Shown here one piece after another: positions 45,350-53,147 of a stretch of DNA of 64,000 nucleotides (position 1 is its first letter; the number at the start of each line of letters is the position of its first letter). The translations under genes and the position numbers were made by a program. This DNA is from Cladorhizidae sp. MBARI D1340-BT2 (Eukaryota; Porifera; Demospongiae; Poecilosclerida; Cladorhizidae): assembly GCA_028752905.1 (NCBI GenBank), contig JAQNBH010000004.1:4337739-4401738 (forward strand). The letters are read 5' to 3'. The notes under the pieces are model-generated. The model did not search any database, was not told the DNA's origin, and saw only the letters and a list, made by a program, of their open reading frames with translations.

Positions 45350-45525
45350 GAGAGATGTTAGACTTTGCCTCTATCAAGATATCTGAGGCTATAGTGGCAA
45401 TGTCCCTTGGAAGGTTGATTGTCATCTTGGGGTAGATTGCCTTGCCCGTGAGTGTTATCACATCCACCTCAAAGTGAGCCACTTGGAGCTCAAATGTCTT
45501 GGCGAATATTTCAGGTGTCACGTGA
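45336..45525 (-). pseudogene. Fragment resembling HYDIN/ASH-type axonemal proteins
   Basis: The minus frame reads VTPEIFAKTFELQVAHFEVD, then ITLTGKAIYPKMTINLPRDI and a hydrophilic end (KSNISLTRS), stopping where the satellite begins. The pattern of a beta-rich segment followed by a GxAIYPxxxxxLPR string is what I know from ASH/MSP-like domains of HYDIN and related central-pair proteins of cilia. I see no donor site, so this is either a broken exon or an isolated fragment. Assignment is by memory of the pattern only. Confidence 0.35.
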
Positions 45526-45529
45526 AACT

Positions 45530-46470
45530 CCGTGCACGTACATTGGTGACGTCACGTTTTCCTAAATAAGTGTGCACGACGTCGGCCTTTATTTAGCAAC
45601 TCTATCTCTCCAGTTTGAGGCTGCGCTGGCGATGCTACCGGATCAATAGCTGACACTAAGGGAGAAGAATGGAAGAGTAACCAGTAACCTCCTTTTTTGA
45701 AGAAGGTATGTTATACTGTGTGTCATAGATTTTGCTAGGTAGTGAGCAAGCTGAGCTATTATTTGGTTAGGAGTTTCCTACTGTAGACAAAGTCAGCGCT
45801 GGCCATACTACTTTATTAACCAATAGCTAGAACTAAAGAGGGGACCATTTTAAACACATGATAATTCTTTAAATTTTAATTTGCCTGTGAGTTAGCTGAA
45901 ACAAGCTATTAGAGCTTAGCTACAAGGAGAAACTGTTTTATCTTGTACTACTGTTTTTCACTCATCTGCTGACAATAGTCAATTAAAAAAAAAAATGCAA
46001 TAATTATTGTGGTGTGTGATACAAATTCAGGAAACAGTATAGGGTTATGTTATGTGTCAGGGTATCTTCACTTCTTATGTTGTGGACATGACCTGCTATT
46101 GTGTCCTTTTCCCTTACAGTTGGAGCACATGCGGATCTTTTTGGTTGGTGGTGCAGCTAAGTTCTCCACATCCTCAGTAATATCAGCCACTGGTGTAGTA
46201 GCTCGACTGGATGGTTTTGGAACAGATGGTTTGTCACTTCCTTGTCATTATCTGGACAGAAAGATCTGATGTTGTCGAACAAGTACCATTGTCGGTCAAC
46301 TGAGAGCCCTTTTGGAGTAATTGTGCATGGCAGATCGGTGGAAGTTGGTGTCCAGGGATGTCATCAATTGTTGTGATGAAACCAATGTCCGATCTGTGTT
46401 GGCATTGCCAACAGAATAGCCACGAGATTATCAGGTCTGCAAACAACACAGAGACTGTCAAGTCAAAGGC
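45530..46470. other. No certain gene
   Basis: Unique sequence. The part from about 46090 (CCGHDLLLCPFPLQ) to 46460 may hold the decayed N-terminal side of the DUF7869-like gene that follows; cysteine pairs are visible in shifting frames. Repeated 'ggctgcgctggcgatgctacc'-like phrases occur near 45625 and 45795. Confidence 0.35.
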
Positions 46471-46478
46471 TTATTATA

Positions 46479-47410
46479 GTGATGCACCTCCGCATTGTCA
46501 AGGCTGAAAGATCATTTTACAAAGATGTTTGTGGGCAGTGCAAGGATGATGTTGTCTCACACTTTACTGTTGGAAATGTATTCCAACCTCCTCCTCTCTC
46601 CTGTCAATCTCTTGCCAATTCTCAAGCCATCAGAGTCCATTACTCCTTTGATATGCCCAGCAGGTACACTATCCCTCCTCAGACCCTCTGCAATCAGGCC
46701 CAATTTATTTCCTCACACCAAGGAAGTGTAGCGTTTTTGGAGTGCACTGTGAAGCAATACCACGCCAGGTCAATTTTTTGTCAGATGAGGCTGGGGATTG
46801 TGGCAAGGGTGCTAACACTGTTGTGAGCCAGCTGCACTACTTCTTTGATAATCATGGCCTTGGAGAGAAAGAAGTATTCTTGCATGCTGACAACTGCACG
46901 GGTCAAAACAAGAATAGTTGCATGATGCGCTATCTTCTGTGGCGAGTATTAACCGACAGACATACGAAGATAACATTGTCCTTCCTAGTTATAGGACACA
47001 CAAAGTTTGCGCCAGACTGGTGTTTTGGGCTATTTAAGAGGATGTTCAGAAGAACGAAGATGGGAAGTCTGAAAGGTATTGCCCAGGTTGTTAATTGCTC
47101 AGCCACTTGTAATTATGCTCAACTCGTTACAGTTGAAGATGGAACCACATTGTGCCTTGCTTCAGCACAGGCTGCAGCAATACGTGCAGAGCAAGTCAGA
47201 CGAGTGGAAACAATATGTATCGCCATTTCCACACAGGCACAAGAGCAATTGGGCACCGCCAAAAGCCACCCCAGAGGTCGAACAATACCTTCAACTGGAC
47301 AGACTTTTTTGCCTCACATTTGAAGAAGCTTACTGGTATCAAACGTTTCCACCAATTTATCTTTGACGGATCTGATCCAGGCGCTGTGACTGTAAAGCAG
47401 CGTTCAGACA
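46479..47410 (+). pseudogene. DUF7869-type gene, frameshifted and cut by satellite
   Basis: Coding similarity to the large family of unknown proteins common in cnidarians, sponges and fish is clear from EAIPRQVNFLSDEAGDCGKG, LHADNCTGQNKNSCMM, RYLLWRVLTDRHTK and GHTKFAPDWCFGLFKRMFRR. The family's invariant Asp/Asn/His residues in these strings suggest an RNase H-fold, transposase-like core, which is inference. A one-base loss near 46652 separates VHYSFD from AQQVHYPSSDPLQ. After VEDGTTL near 47150 about 130 extra bases disrupt the frame before NWTDFFASHLKKLTGIKRFH resumes. The frame then runs into the 17-base satellite at 47411 and stops, so the C-terminus is gone. Confidence 0.6.
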
Positions 47411-47694
47411 CATTATATACTATACCATAATTATTATATGCTACACCATATTATATGCTACACTATATTATATGACACCATAATTATTATATGCTACACC
47501 ATATTATATACTACACCATATTATATACTACACCATGTATGATACACCATATTATATACTACACCATATTATATACTACACCATATATTATACATATTAT
47601 ATACTACATATTATATGACACCATAATTATTATATGCTACACCATATTATATACTACATCATTATATACTACACCATATTATATGCTACACCAT
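47411..47694. repeat. 17-base AT-rich satellite, left of the LTR element
   Basis: Copies of 'ctacaccatattatatg' continue until the LTR starts at 47695 and resume at 53148. These two blocks were one array before the retrotransposon inserted. Confidence 0.95.
47690..47694. other. Target site duplication (left)
   Basis: ACCAT precedes the left LTR, and ACCAT again follows the right LTR at 53148-53152. Five bases is the usual duplication for Ty3/gypsy integrases. It is part of the satellite unit, so slipped alternatives are possible. Confidence 0.85.
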
Positions 47695-47906
47695 TAGAGA
47701 AGCGCTATGCGCCGTCATAGAACAAGATTGAACTGGACCAATAATCAGTGTGCAAGTCATATGATGATAGCAATAACTGAGGCAAGGTAAGGGTCGTCAA
47801 TTAGGTAAGATCGCTAAATGGAATATTGTGTGTGGATGATATTACATATCTAACTAAAGGTCGCTAAATGGAATATTGTGTGTGGATGATACTACATATC
47901 TAACTA
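47695..47906 (-). repeat. 3' LTR of the retrotransposon
   Basis: 212 bases, identical to 52936-53147. In the sense orientation it starts TAGTTAGATATG and ends GCTTCTCTA, so the ends are TAG...CTA rather than TG...CA. A 50-base direct repeat (tcgctaaatggaatattgtg at 47811 and 47861) lies in the part expected to be U3. Confidence 0.95.
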
Positions 47907-47917
47907 TCTCCCCCCAA
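47907..47917 (-). other. Polypurine tract
   Basis: On the sense strand GGGGGGAGA lies immediately before the 3' LTR. It is the expected primer site for plus-strand DNA synthesis and confirms the LTR boundary. Confidence 0.85.
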
Positions 47918-47960
47918 GTTCACTGTAGGGGAACTGAAAATTCTGTGGTATCATCGTCCA

Positions 47961-50900
47961 TCATTGTCCGTATCTGTCTACCGGGACCTTGATCCTGGTG
48001 CTCCGGCGAAGTGGCGGCGGTTGGATGGGTGGTCTGTTCCATGGTGCCATGGGTCCTATCGCTGGGCTGTCGTGGGGCTTGGGTGGTGGGGGTTGGAGGG
48101 TTGGCGGTGTCCCAGCAATCGAGGCGTACGATCTTCCCCCTGCCTGTGAAGGTGGGGGCGAGAATTGCAGTTTATTCGGAGCCTGGTGTTGAGCCGGGGG
48201 TGGTGCCTGTGGTGTGCCAGGTGTGGTAGGTTGGCGAGATGCCGGCGGCGGCAGAGTCACTGGTGCTGGCGGCGTCGGTGGTGTGGGTGGTGGTGGTGGT
48301 GGTGGCGTGGTAGCCACTGGTTGGTTTTGCCGTGGCGGTATGCCAGCTAGGCGGGTCCGGAGTGCGTCATCGGGTGACAGTTGTGGGGTGCTGTTTCTTC
48401 TCAGGTGGCGGCGGTTGCGGGTAGTCAGCCGGCCGTTGCCATCCATCCTGACGGTGTATTGGTGGTACTGGAGCACTTCTGTTACCACACCGGTGTGGTC
48501 CCATTTGCCTGGGTGGTGGCCGTGCTGGTTTTGGACATGGACCCGGTCCCCACACCGGAGTGGTGAGAGGCCTCCAGTATGTTCTGTCCACCTTCCGTGT
48601 GCCAAGGACTGTCGCTTCCTCATCGCAGCTTGGCGTTGCTTTTCCGAGGGGTCATCCTGGGGTACTTGAAGTTTGTGTGGTAGAATGGGTAGCAGGTCTC
48701 TTGTGGGTCGGCCAAGGACACACATCGCCGGTGACATCTTGGTGTCTGGACTTGGGGCGTTGCGGTATGTCAGCAGGGCCTTGAAGAAGGAGGACTTGAG
48801 GGTCCCTCCTGGGCCAGTGTTGCCGGTTATCAGGCGTTTCATCGTCTTGACAGCGGTCTCGGCCCTGTTGTTTGAGTGTGGGTGGTATGCTGAGCACAGC
48901 CTGTGTTGCACCCCCCAGTCGGTTAGGAATTCTGCTGTTAAGTGGGCAGTGAATTCCGGCCCGCCATCTGTGGTGATGGTATCGGGTATGCCGAAGGAGG
49001 CGAATGTCTCTCTTAGTACGGCAGTCAGACCTGCTGCTCCCCCGGTGGCTGGGGCGACTATGGGCCAGCCCGAGAATCGGTCCACCACCACCAGATAGCA
49101 GGATCCGGCGTGGTGGAAGTAGTCGGCACATATTGAACCGAACGGGCGGTCAGGTACCTCGGGAGTCGTTGGGGGCAGGTGAGGTTGGGATGGGGCGTTC
49201 CCGTTGCATTCTGTGCAGTGGGCGCGGGTCGTATTGATGTCCGACGTCATGCCTGGCCAATACATGGACGATGCTGCTCGGGCCATCATCCCACTCGTGC
49301 CCTGGTGTGCAGCGTGGAGGGCCTGCAGGCACTGTTGTCTGAGTGATTGGGGGATGACGATTCGGTCCCCGTAACACACCACGTCGTCAATGATGGTTAG
49401 GTCGCCTAGGATGTTGAAGTATGCTTGGATGCTTGGCGGGAGTAGGTCTTTGGCGCTTGGTGGCCCTTCCTCGATTGCTGCCATGAGGTCCTGCATCGTT
49501 GGGTCTTCTGTTGTGGCGATTTGCAACTGCTCCCAGCCAATCGGTGTTGCTGAGAGGGCGCTGCACAACGCGATGGGGAGACCATCTCCCTCTTGAAGCG
49601 TGCAGGTCGAGCAGTGCACAGTGTTGGGTGGGGTGCTGGGCCCGCCATGGCAGTTGCTGCTTGGTGACTGGACGTCGTCCTGGAGGTGTAGTCTAACCGG
49701 TGATCTCGGCCCGGATGGATGGCGAGACAGGGCATCGCTGGTCTGGTTGCGTGTGCCCGGGATGTAGGCCATCCTGAATCGGTAGCGTAGTGTTCGCTCC
49801 TTCAGATTCCTGAGGCGAGGGTTCGGGATGTCCTCGAGGCAGCGATCGCCGAATAGTCTGAGCAGTGGCTTGTGATCCACTGCTACGACTAGATCGCTGC
49901 ACCCGAGGACGAAGTGCCGTGTTCGGTCGAGGGCATCTGCCACCGCCAGTGCCTCGCCCTCCACTGGTGCGTACCGTGATTCGGCCGCGTGGGTGAATCG
50001 GGACCCCACTAGTGTCACTCGCCATCCCTCCCGGCAGCAGAATGGGTCGGACGACTGGCACTTGCAGTGTTTTTGCGTTAGCCAGAAGCCGATCCCGTTC
50101 TTGCTCCAGTCTGTTGCAAGGCATGTGGGTCGCCCCTTGTCGAATATTTCGACGCCTGCTCGGATGCTGCTGCATATGTGATCCTTTGATGTAGTGAGGG
50201 CGTCTGACAGCTTGTCTGTCCATTCGAACGGGGTGGATGGTTTCAACAGCTCACGGAAGGGGAGCATGGCTGCGGTCATGGCAAAAGAGTATGAGACTTG
50301 ATTTACCAGACCGAACCATGCCCTCACATCGGTGATGCTCGTTGGGGTTGGGAAGTCTCTGATGGCCGCCGTGAATTTGTCTGCTGGGCGGACCTCGGTG
50401 GGTGTCACGGTGAATCCGGCGAATTCGACCTTGTCCTTGGCGAAGAGAAACTTGGCCGGGTTGAGGGTGATGCCGTTCCGTGCGCAAATGTCGAGCCACT
50501 CGGTTGCCTGATGGAATGCCTCCGTGATGTCTGAAGACCAGAGGAGCGCGTCGTCTACACACTTGGTCTTCGACATCACGTGGGCGACGAGGGCGTCGTA
50601 GCGGGATGTATAAGCGTCACCGGAGGCGATGTAGCCCTGTGGTGCCGTCATATATCGGTATCTCCCCCACGGAGTTATGAATGTGGTGAAGTGTCTATCT
50701 TCTTCCCTCAGTGCTACGGAGTGGTAGCCATTCCACGCGTCGAAAATGGTCTTTTTGGTTCCGCGTGGAATGGCTCTGGCCTGGTGGAAGGGGGACGGAC
50801 AGTGGTGCGTCTCTCGCGTGGCATGTTTGTTCAGGGGTTGGAAGTCTATGGTCCTCCTGAGCGACCCGTTCTTCTTGGTGCATATCACCATTCGGTGGCA

Positions 50901-52823
50901 CCAAGTGACGGGTGTGCCCAGGGGGACCTTCTCAATCACACCGAGGCGGATGTCCCTGTCCAGTCCCCTCTTCACCTCCTCCTGCCAGTGGATCGGTATC
51001 GGGATCGGGGTGTGGCAGGGTTTTGGGGTGGCTGTTGGGTCTATGTTGAGGGCGAGAGGTGGGCCAGACATCATCGGCAAAGTCTGGTGTTCGCAGATGT
51101 TGAAAGTGCTGGACGAATACATCTCGAGTAGGTACTTCTCCAACTTCTCTCGGTTCTCCTCCGTGGCGGGGTATGGCAGTGTGGTTGGCCGCTGTGGAGG
51201 TGGTGCCCTGTCTGGGCAATGGCACGGTCTGGCTGTGGCTGGTTTGAGCTCAGGCTGACTGCATTTGGGGGGCTCTGCAGGCAAACTGGGTTTGGTTGCT
51301 CCCTTGGCCTGCTTGTCCTGGATGGATGCGGTTGATTGGCCCCGTGGAAAGTCGTTCCGGATCAACCCCAGGTCGGTGCAGGTCGACAGGCTCAGGTACA
51401 GTTTGGTTGCTATAGGGCTGATGTATACCATCTGCCGTGTCTCCCTGCCCGACTGGGTCAGTCTGATCCTCGTCAGCGCCGCTCCGATGATGGGGAGTTG
51501 GTTGCCACTCGCCGATCTCATTGTGAGTGATGCCGGTATCAGGTCTCTCTTTTCCAGACCAAGGCTTCTCATGAGTCGGGGGCCAGCCAGACAGCTCTGG
51601 CATCCCGTATCCGCCAGTGCTGTTGCGGATTGGTTGGAGCCCTCCTTCCTGAGGGTATGGCCGTGTGCTCGGTAGTCGGCTCGGTTCGTGGTGATTGCGA
51701 CCGTCAGGGTTGGCTGTGGTGGCGATCGGCGCTGGGTCCATGACCCAGATGTCTGATTCCATGTCTGGTGGTGCAGTGCGCCCTCTGTCATATCATGGAC
51801 CGTTTCGTTTATTGAGTTCCCCAGCTCCATGGTCTGCCAGCACAGTTTTGAGAAGTGGTTGGGGCGGCCGCATGACTGGCATGTCTTGCCATATGCTGGG
51901 CACTGTGCCTTCCTGATGGCCGTCCTGGGTGAGGTGCCGTGCCCTTGTCGGCCGCAGAAGTTGCATGTCCCCTTGTCCGTGGTTTTGGGCGGGGTAGCTT
52001 GGGGTCTGTTGGTCAAGGGTATTGGTACGCTGTGGTTCCGTGGGCGCTGTTGCTGTTGCCGTTTGTACCCGCTATTCACCGCCTCCTCCCGGTCAGCCCC
52101 CTCGTCCAGGGCATTGGCGGATGGAGTTGTGGGTGCCTTCAGCGCAATGGCGGCCCGTTTCCCTGTGGCTTTCTTCTCGACAAAGCGCAGGGTCTGTTCG
52201 ACGGTCATCCGTTTGGTGGCCTCCTCCATGAGGTCCTCTTGGATGTCGGGATCAGCCATGCCGATGCACAGCTGGTCCGACACCCTGCTCTCACTGTGGT
52301 CGACTGTGTGGCCGCAATTGGTGCACCGTTCGTGGAACTCGCACGTCTCTGCCACGCCCCTCAATCGCGATGCGAAGGACCTGAACGACTCGCCTCTGTC
52401 TTGCGTTGTGCGGGCGAATGCGAATGTGGCGACCATGTAATTGTCCTCTACCACAGCCATGGCTTTGATGGCTGCCAGGAGCTCGGCTTCCGGTCTCTCC
52501 TCAATGGGCGTTGGGCCCTTGGTGGTTCTGGTGAGGTCACGTCGCAGGTTCGGTTCCAGACACTCCAGTAGTTGGATGCCTATGTCGGTTCCGGTGAGTT
52601 TGGATGCCCTGGAGTATGTCCTCCATCTGGCCTTGAAATACTGCCACCCTTCAGATGTCTCCCCCGCTGCAATCAGCGGGCGGTCGACGGGCTTTGGCTT
52701 CATTGAGCCAGCCTGGTTGTGGTCGATCTTGACATGGGCATCTAGCAGTGCTACTATCACGGCAGGGTCGGTTCCCTCCGGAATGGAGTAGGGGCAGTCG
52801 GCTTTGGGACATCTGACTGCCAT
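47961..52823 (-). CDS. Gag-Pol polyprotein of a Ty3/gypsy element
   Basis: 1620 residues without a stop. Order: an N-terminal C..C..H..H finger-like segment (residues 5-35), Gag (to about 280), two zinc knuckles (CNFCGRQGHG at 287; CQSCGRPNHFSKLC at 315), and protease with DTG at 405-407. Reverse transcriptase follows with FDAWNGYHSVAL near 694 and CVDD at 755-758, a Cys in place of the usual Tyr/Phe. RNase H comes next (ATDWSKNGIGFW near 903; EGEALAV near 955). Integrase has H1170, H1173, C1203 and C1206, and a catalytic D1234, D1286, E1322 triad (DD35E). The C-terminus is Pro-rich with RRSTRIKVPVDRYGQ and no chromodomain. The start ATG lies 112 bases after the 5' LTR. One frame implies that Gag excess, if needed, comes from processing rather than frameshifting. 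Confidence 0.95.
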   Translation of the reverse strand: MAVRCPKADCPYSIPEGTDPAVIVALLDAHVKIDHNQAGSMKPKPVDRPLIAAGETSEGWQYFKARWRTYSRASKLTGTDIGIQLLECLEPNLRRDLTRTTKGPTPIEERPEAELLAAIKAMAVVEDNYMVATFAFARTTQDRGESFRSFASRLRGVAETCEFHERCTNCGHTVDHSESRVSDQLCIGMADPDIQEDLMEEATKRMTVEQTLRFVEKKATGKRAAIALKAPTTPSANALDEGADREEAVNSGYKRQQQQRPRNHSVPIPLTNRPQATPPKTTDKGTCNFCGRQGHGTSPRTAIRKAQCPAYGKTCQSCGRPNHFSKLCWQTMELGNSINETVHDMTEGALHHQTWNQTSGSWTQRRSPPQPTLTVAITTNRADYRAHGHTLRKEGSNQSATALADTGCQSCLAGPRLMRSLGLEKRDLIPASLTMRSASGNQLPIIGAALTRIRLTQSGRETRQMVYISPIATKLYLSLSTCTDLGLIRNDFPRGQSTASIQDKQAKGATKPSLPAEPPKCSQPELKPATARPCHCPDRAPPPQRPTTLPYPATEENREKLEKYLLEMYSSSTFNICEHQTLPMMSGPPLALNIDPTATPKPCHTPIPIPIHWQEEVKRGLDRDIRLGVIEKVPLGTPVTWCHRMVICTKKNGSLRRTIDFQPLNKHATRETHHCPSPFHQARAIPRGTKKTIFDAWNGYHSVALREEDRHFTTFITPWGRYRYMTAPQGYIASGDAYTSRYDALVAHVMSKTKCVDDALLWSSDITEAFHQATEWLDICARNGITLNPAKFLFAKDKVEFAGFTVTPTEVRPADKFTAAIRDFPTPTSITDVRAWFGLVNQVSYSFAMTAAMLPFRELLKPSTPFEWTDKLSDALTTSKDHICSSIRAGVEIFDKGRPTCLATDWSKNGIGFWLTQKHCKCQSSDPFCCREGWRVTLVGSRFTHAAESRYAPVEGEALAVADALDRTRHFVLGCSDLVVAVDHKPLLRLFGDRCLEDIPNPRLRNLKERTLRYRFRMAYIPGTRNQTSDALSRHPSGPRSPVRLHLQDDVQSPSSNCHGGPSTPPNTVHCSTCTLQEGDGLPIALCSALSATPIGWEQLQIATTEDPTMQDLMAAIEEGPPSAKDLLPPSIQAYFNILGDLTIIDDVVCYGDRIVIPQSLRQQCLQALHAAHQGTSGMMARAASSMYWPGMTSDINTTRAHCTECNGNAPSQPHLPPTTPEVPDRPFGSICADYFHHAGSCYLVVVDRFSGWPIVAPATGGAAGLTAVLRETFASFGIPDTITTDGGPEFTAHLTAEFLTDWGVQHRLCSAYHPHSNNRAETAVKTMKRLITGNTGPGGTLKSSFFKALLTYRNAPSPDTKMSPAMCVLGRPTRDLLPILPHKLQVPQDDPSEKQRQAAMRKRQSLAHGRWTEHTGGLSPLRCGDRVHVQNQHGHHPGKWDHTGVVTEVLQYHQYTVRMDGNGRLTTRNRRHLRRNSTPQLSPDDALRTRLAGIPPRQNQPVATTPPPPPPPTPPTPPAPVTLPPPASRQPTTPGTPQAPPPAQHQAPNKLQFSPPPSQAGGRSYASIAGTPPTLQPPPPKPHDSPAIGPMAPWNRPPIQPPPLRRSTRIKVPVDRYGQ

Positions 52824-52919
52824 GTGGGGTGGGCGTTGAATGGAATCGCCTCAGAAACTAGCTTCCCTCCAGCCAGCTGCTCTGCTGGTGAGGTGTACTG
52901 AGCTAGCTACTCCAGCTAA

Positions 52920-52935
52920 TCAGTTATTGCTATCA
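52920..52935 (-). other. Primer binding site, self-complementary to the LTR
   Basis: Sense strand TGATAGCAATAACTGA begins at the first base after the 5' LTR. It does not start with TGG, so it does not fit the 3' CCA end of a tRNA. It is the exact reverse complement of the sense-strand LTR segment at 53021-53006, as needed for priming by the element's own RNA. Confidence 0.75.
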
Positions 52936-53147
52936 TAGAGAAGCGCTATGCGCCGTCATAGAACAAGATTGAACTGGACCAATAATCAGTGTGCAAGTCA
53001 TATGATGATAGCAATAACTGAGGCAAGGTAAGGGTCGTCAATTAGGTAAGATCGCTAAATGGAATATTGTGTGTGGATGATATTACATATCTAACTAAAG
53101 GTCGCTAAATGGAATATTGTGTGTGGATGATACTACATATCTAACTA
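52936..53147 (-). repeat. 5' LTR of the retrotransposon
   Basis: Identical to the 3' LTR. In sense orientation U3 carries two 50-base repeats and no TATA box near the proposed start. The proposed start of R is the A of TCAGTT at 53019, giving U3 of about 128 bases and R+U5 of about 84. Confidence 0.95.
53006..53021 (-). promoter_or_regulatory. Initiator-like start and self-primer segment
   Basis: Sense strand TCAGTTATTGCTATCA. TCAGTT matches the classic initiator; with +1 at the A, RNA bases 1-14 would pair with the first 14 bases of the primer site. Start site is inferred, not mapped. Confidence 0.6.

Larger units (their letters stand above)
47695..53147 (-). mobile_element. Complete Ty3/gypsy-type LTR retrotransposon
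   Basis: The element is 5453 bases: two 212-base LTRs (47695-47906 and 52936-53147) that I read as identical, one uninterrupted Gag-Pol frame, a primer site next to the 5' LTR and a polypurine tract next to the 3' LTR. It is flanked by ACCAT duplications inside the AT satellite. Identical LTRs mean a recent insertion. The internal part is visibly GC-rich, in contrast with the AT-rich surroundings. A single Gag-Pol frame with a self-complementary primer site is the layout of the Tf1/sushi group. Confidence 0.95.

Noticed and set aside
47961..52823. Numerous plus-strand ORFs across the LTR element
   Set aside because: They are shadows of the GC-rich Gag-Pol frame on the opposite strand.
52920..52935. 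tRNA-primed PBS
   Set aside because: The site does not begin with TGG as expected for pairing with a tRNA CCA end, whereas it pairs perfectly over 16 bases with the element's own LTR.
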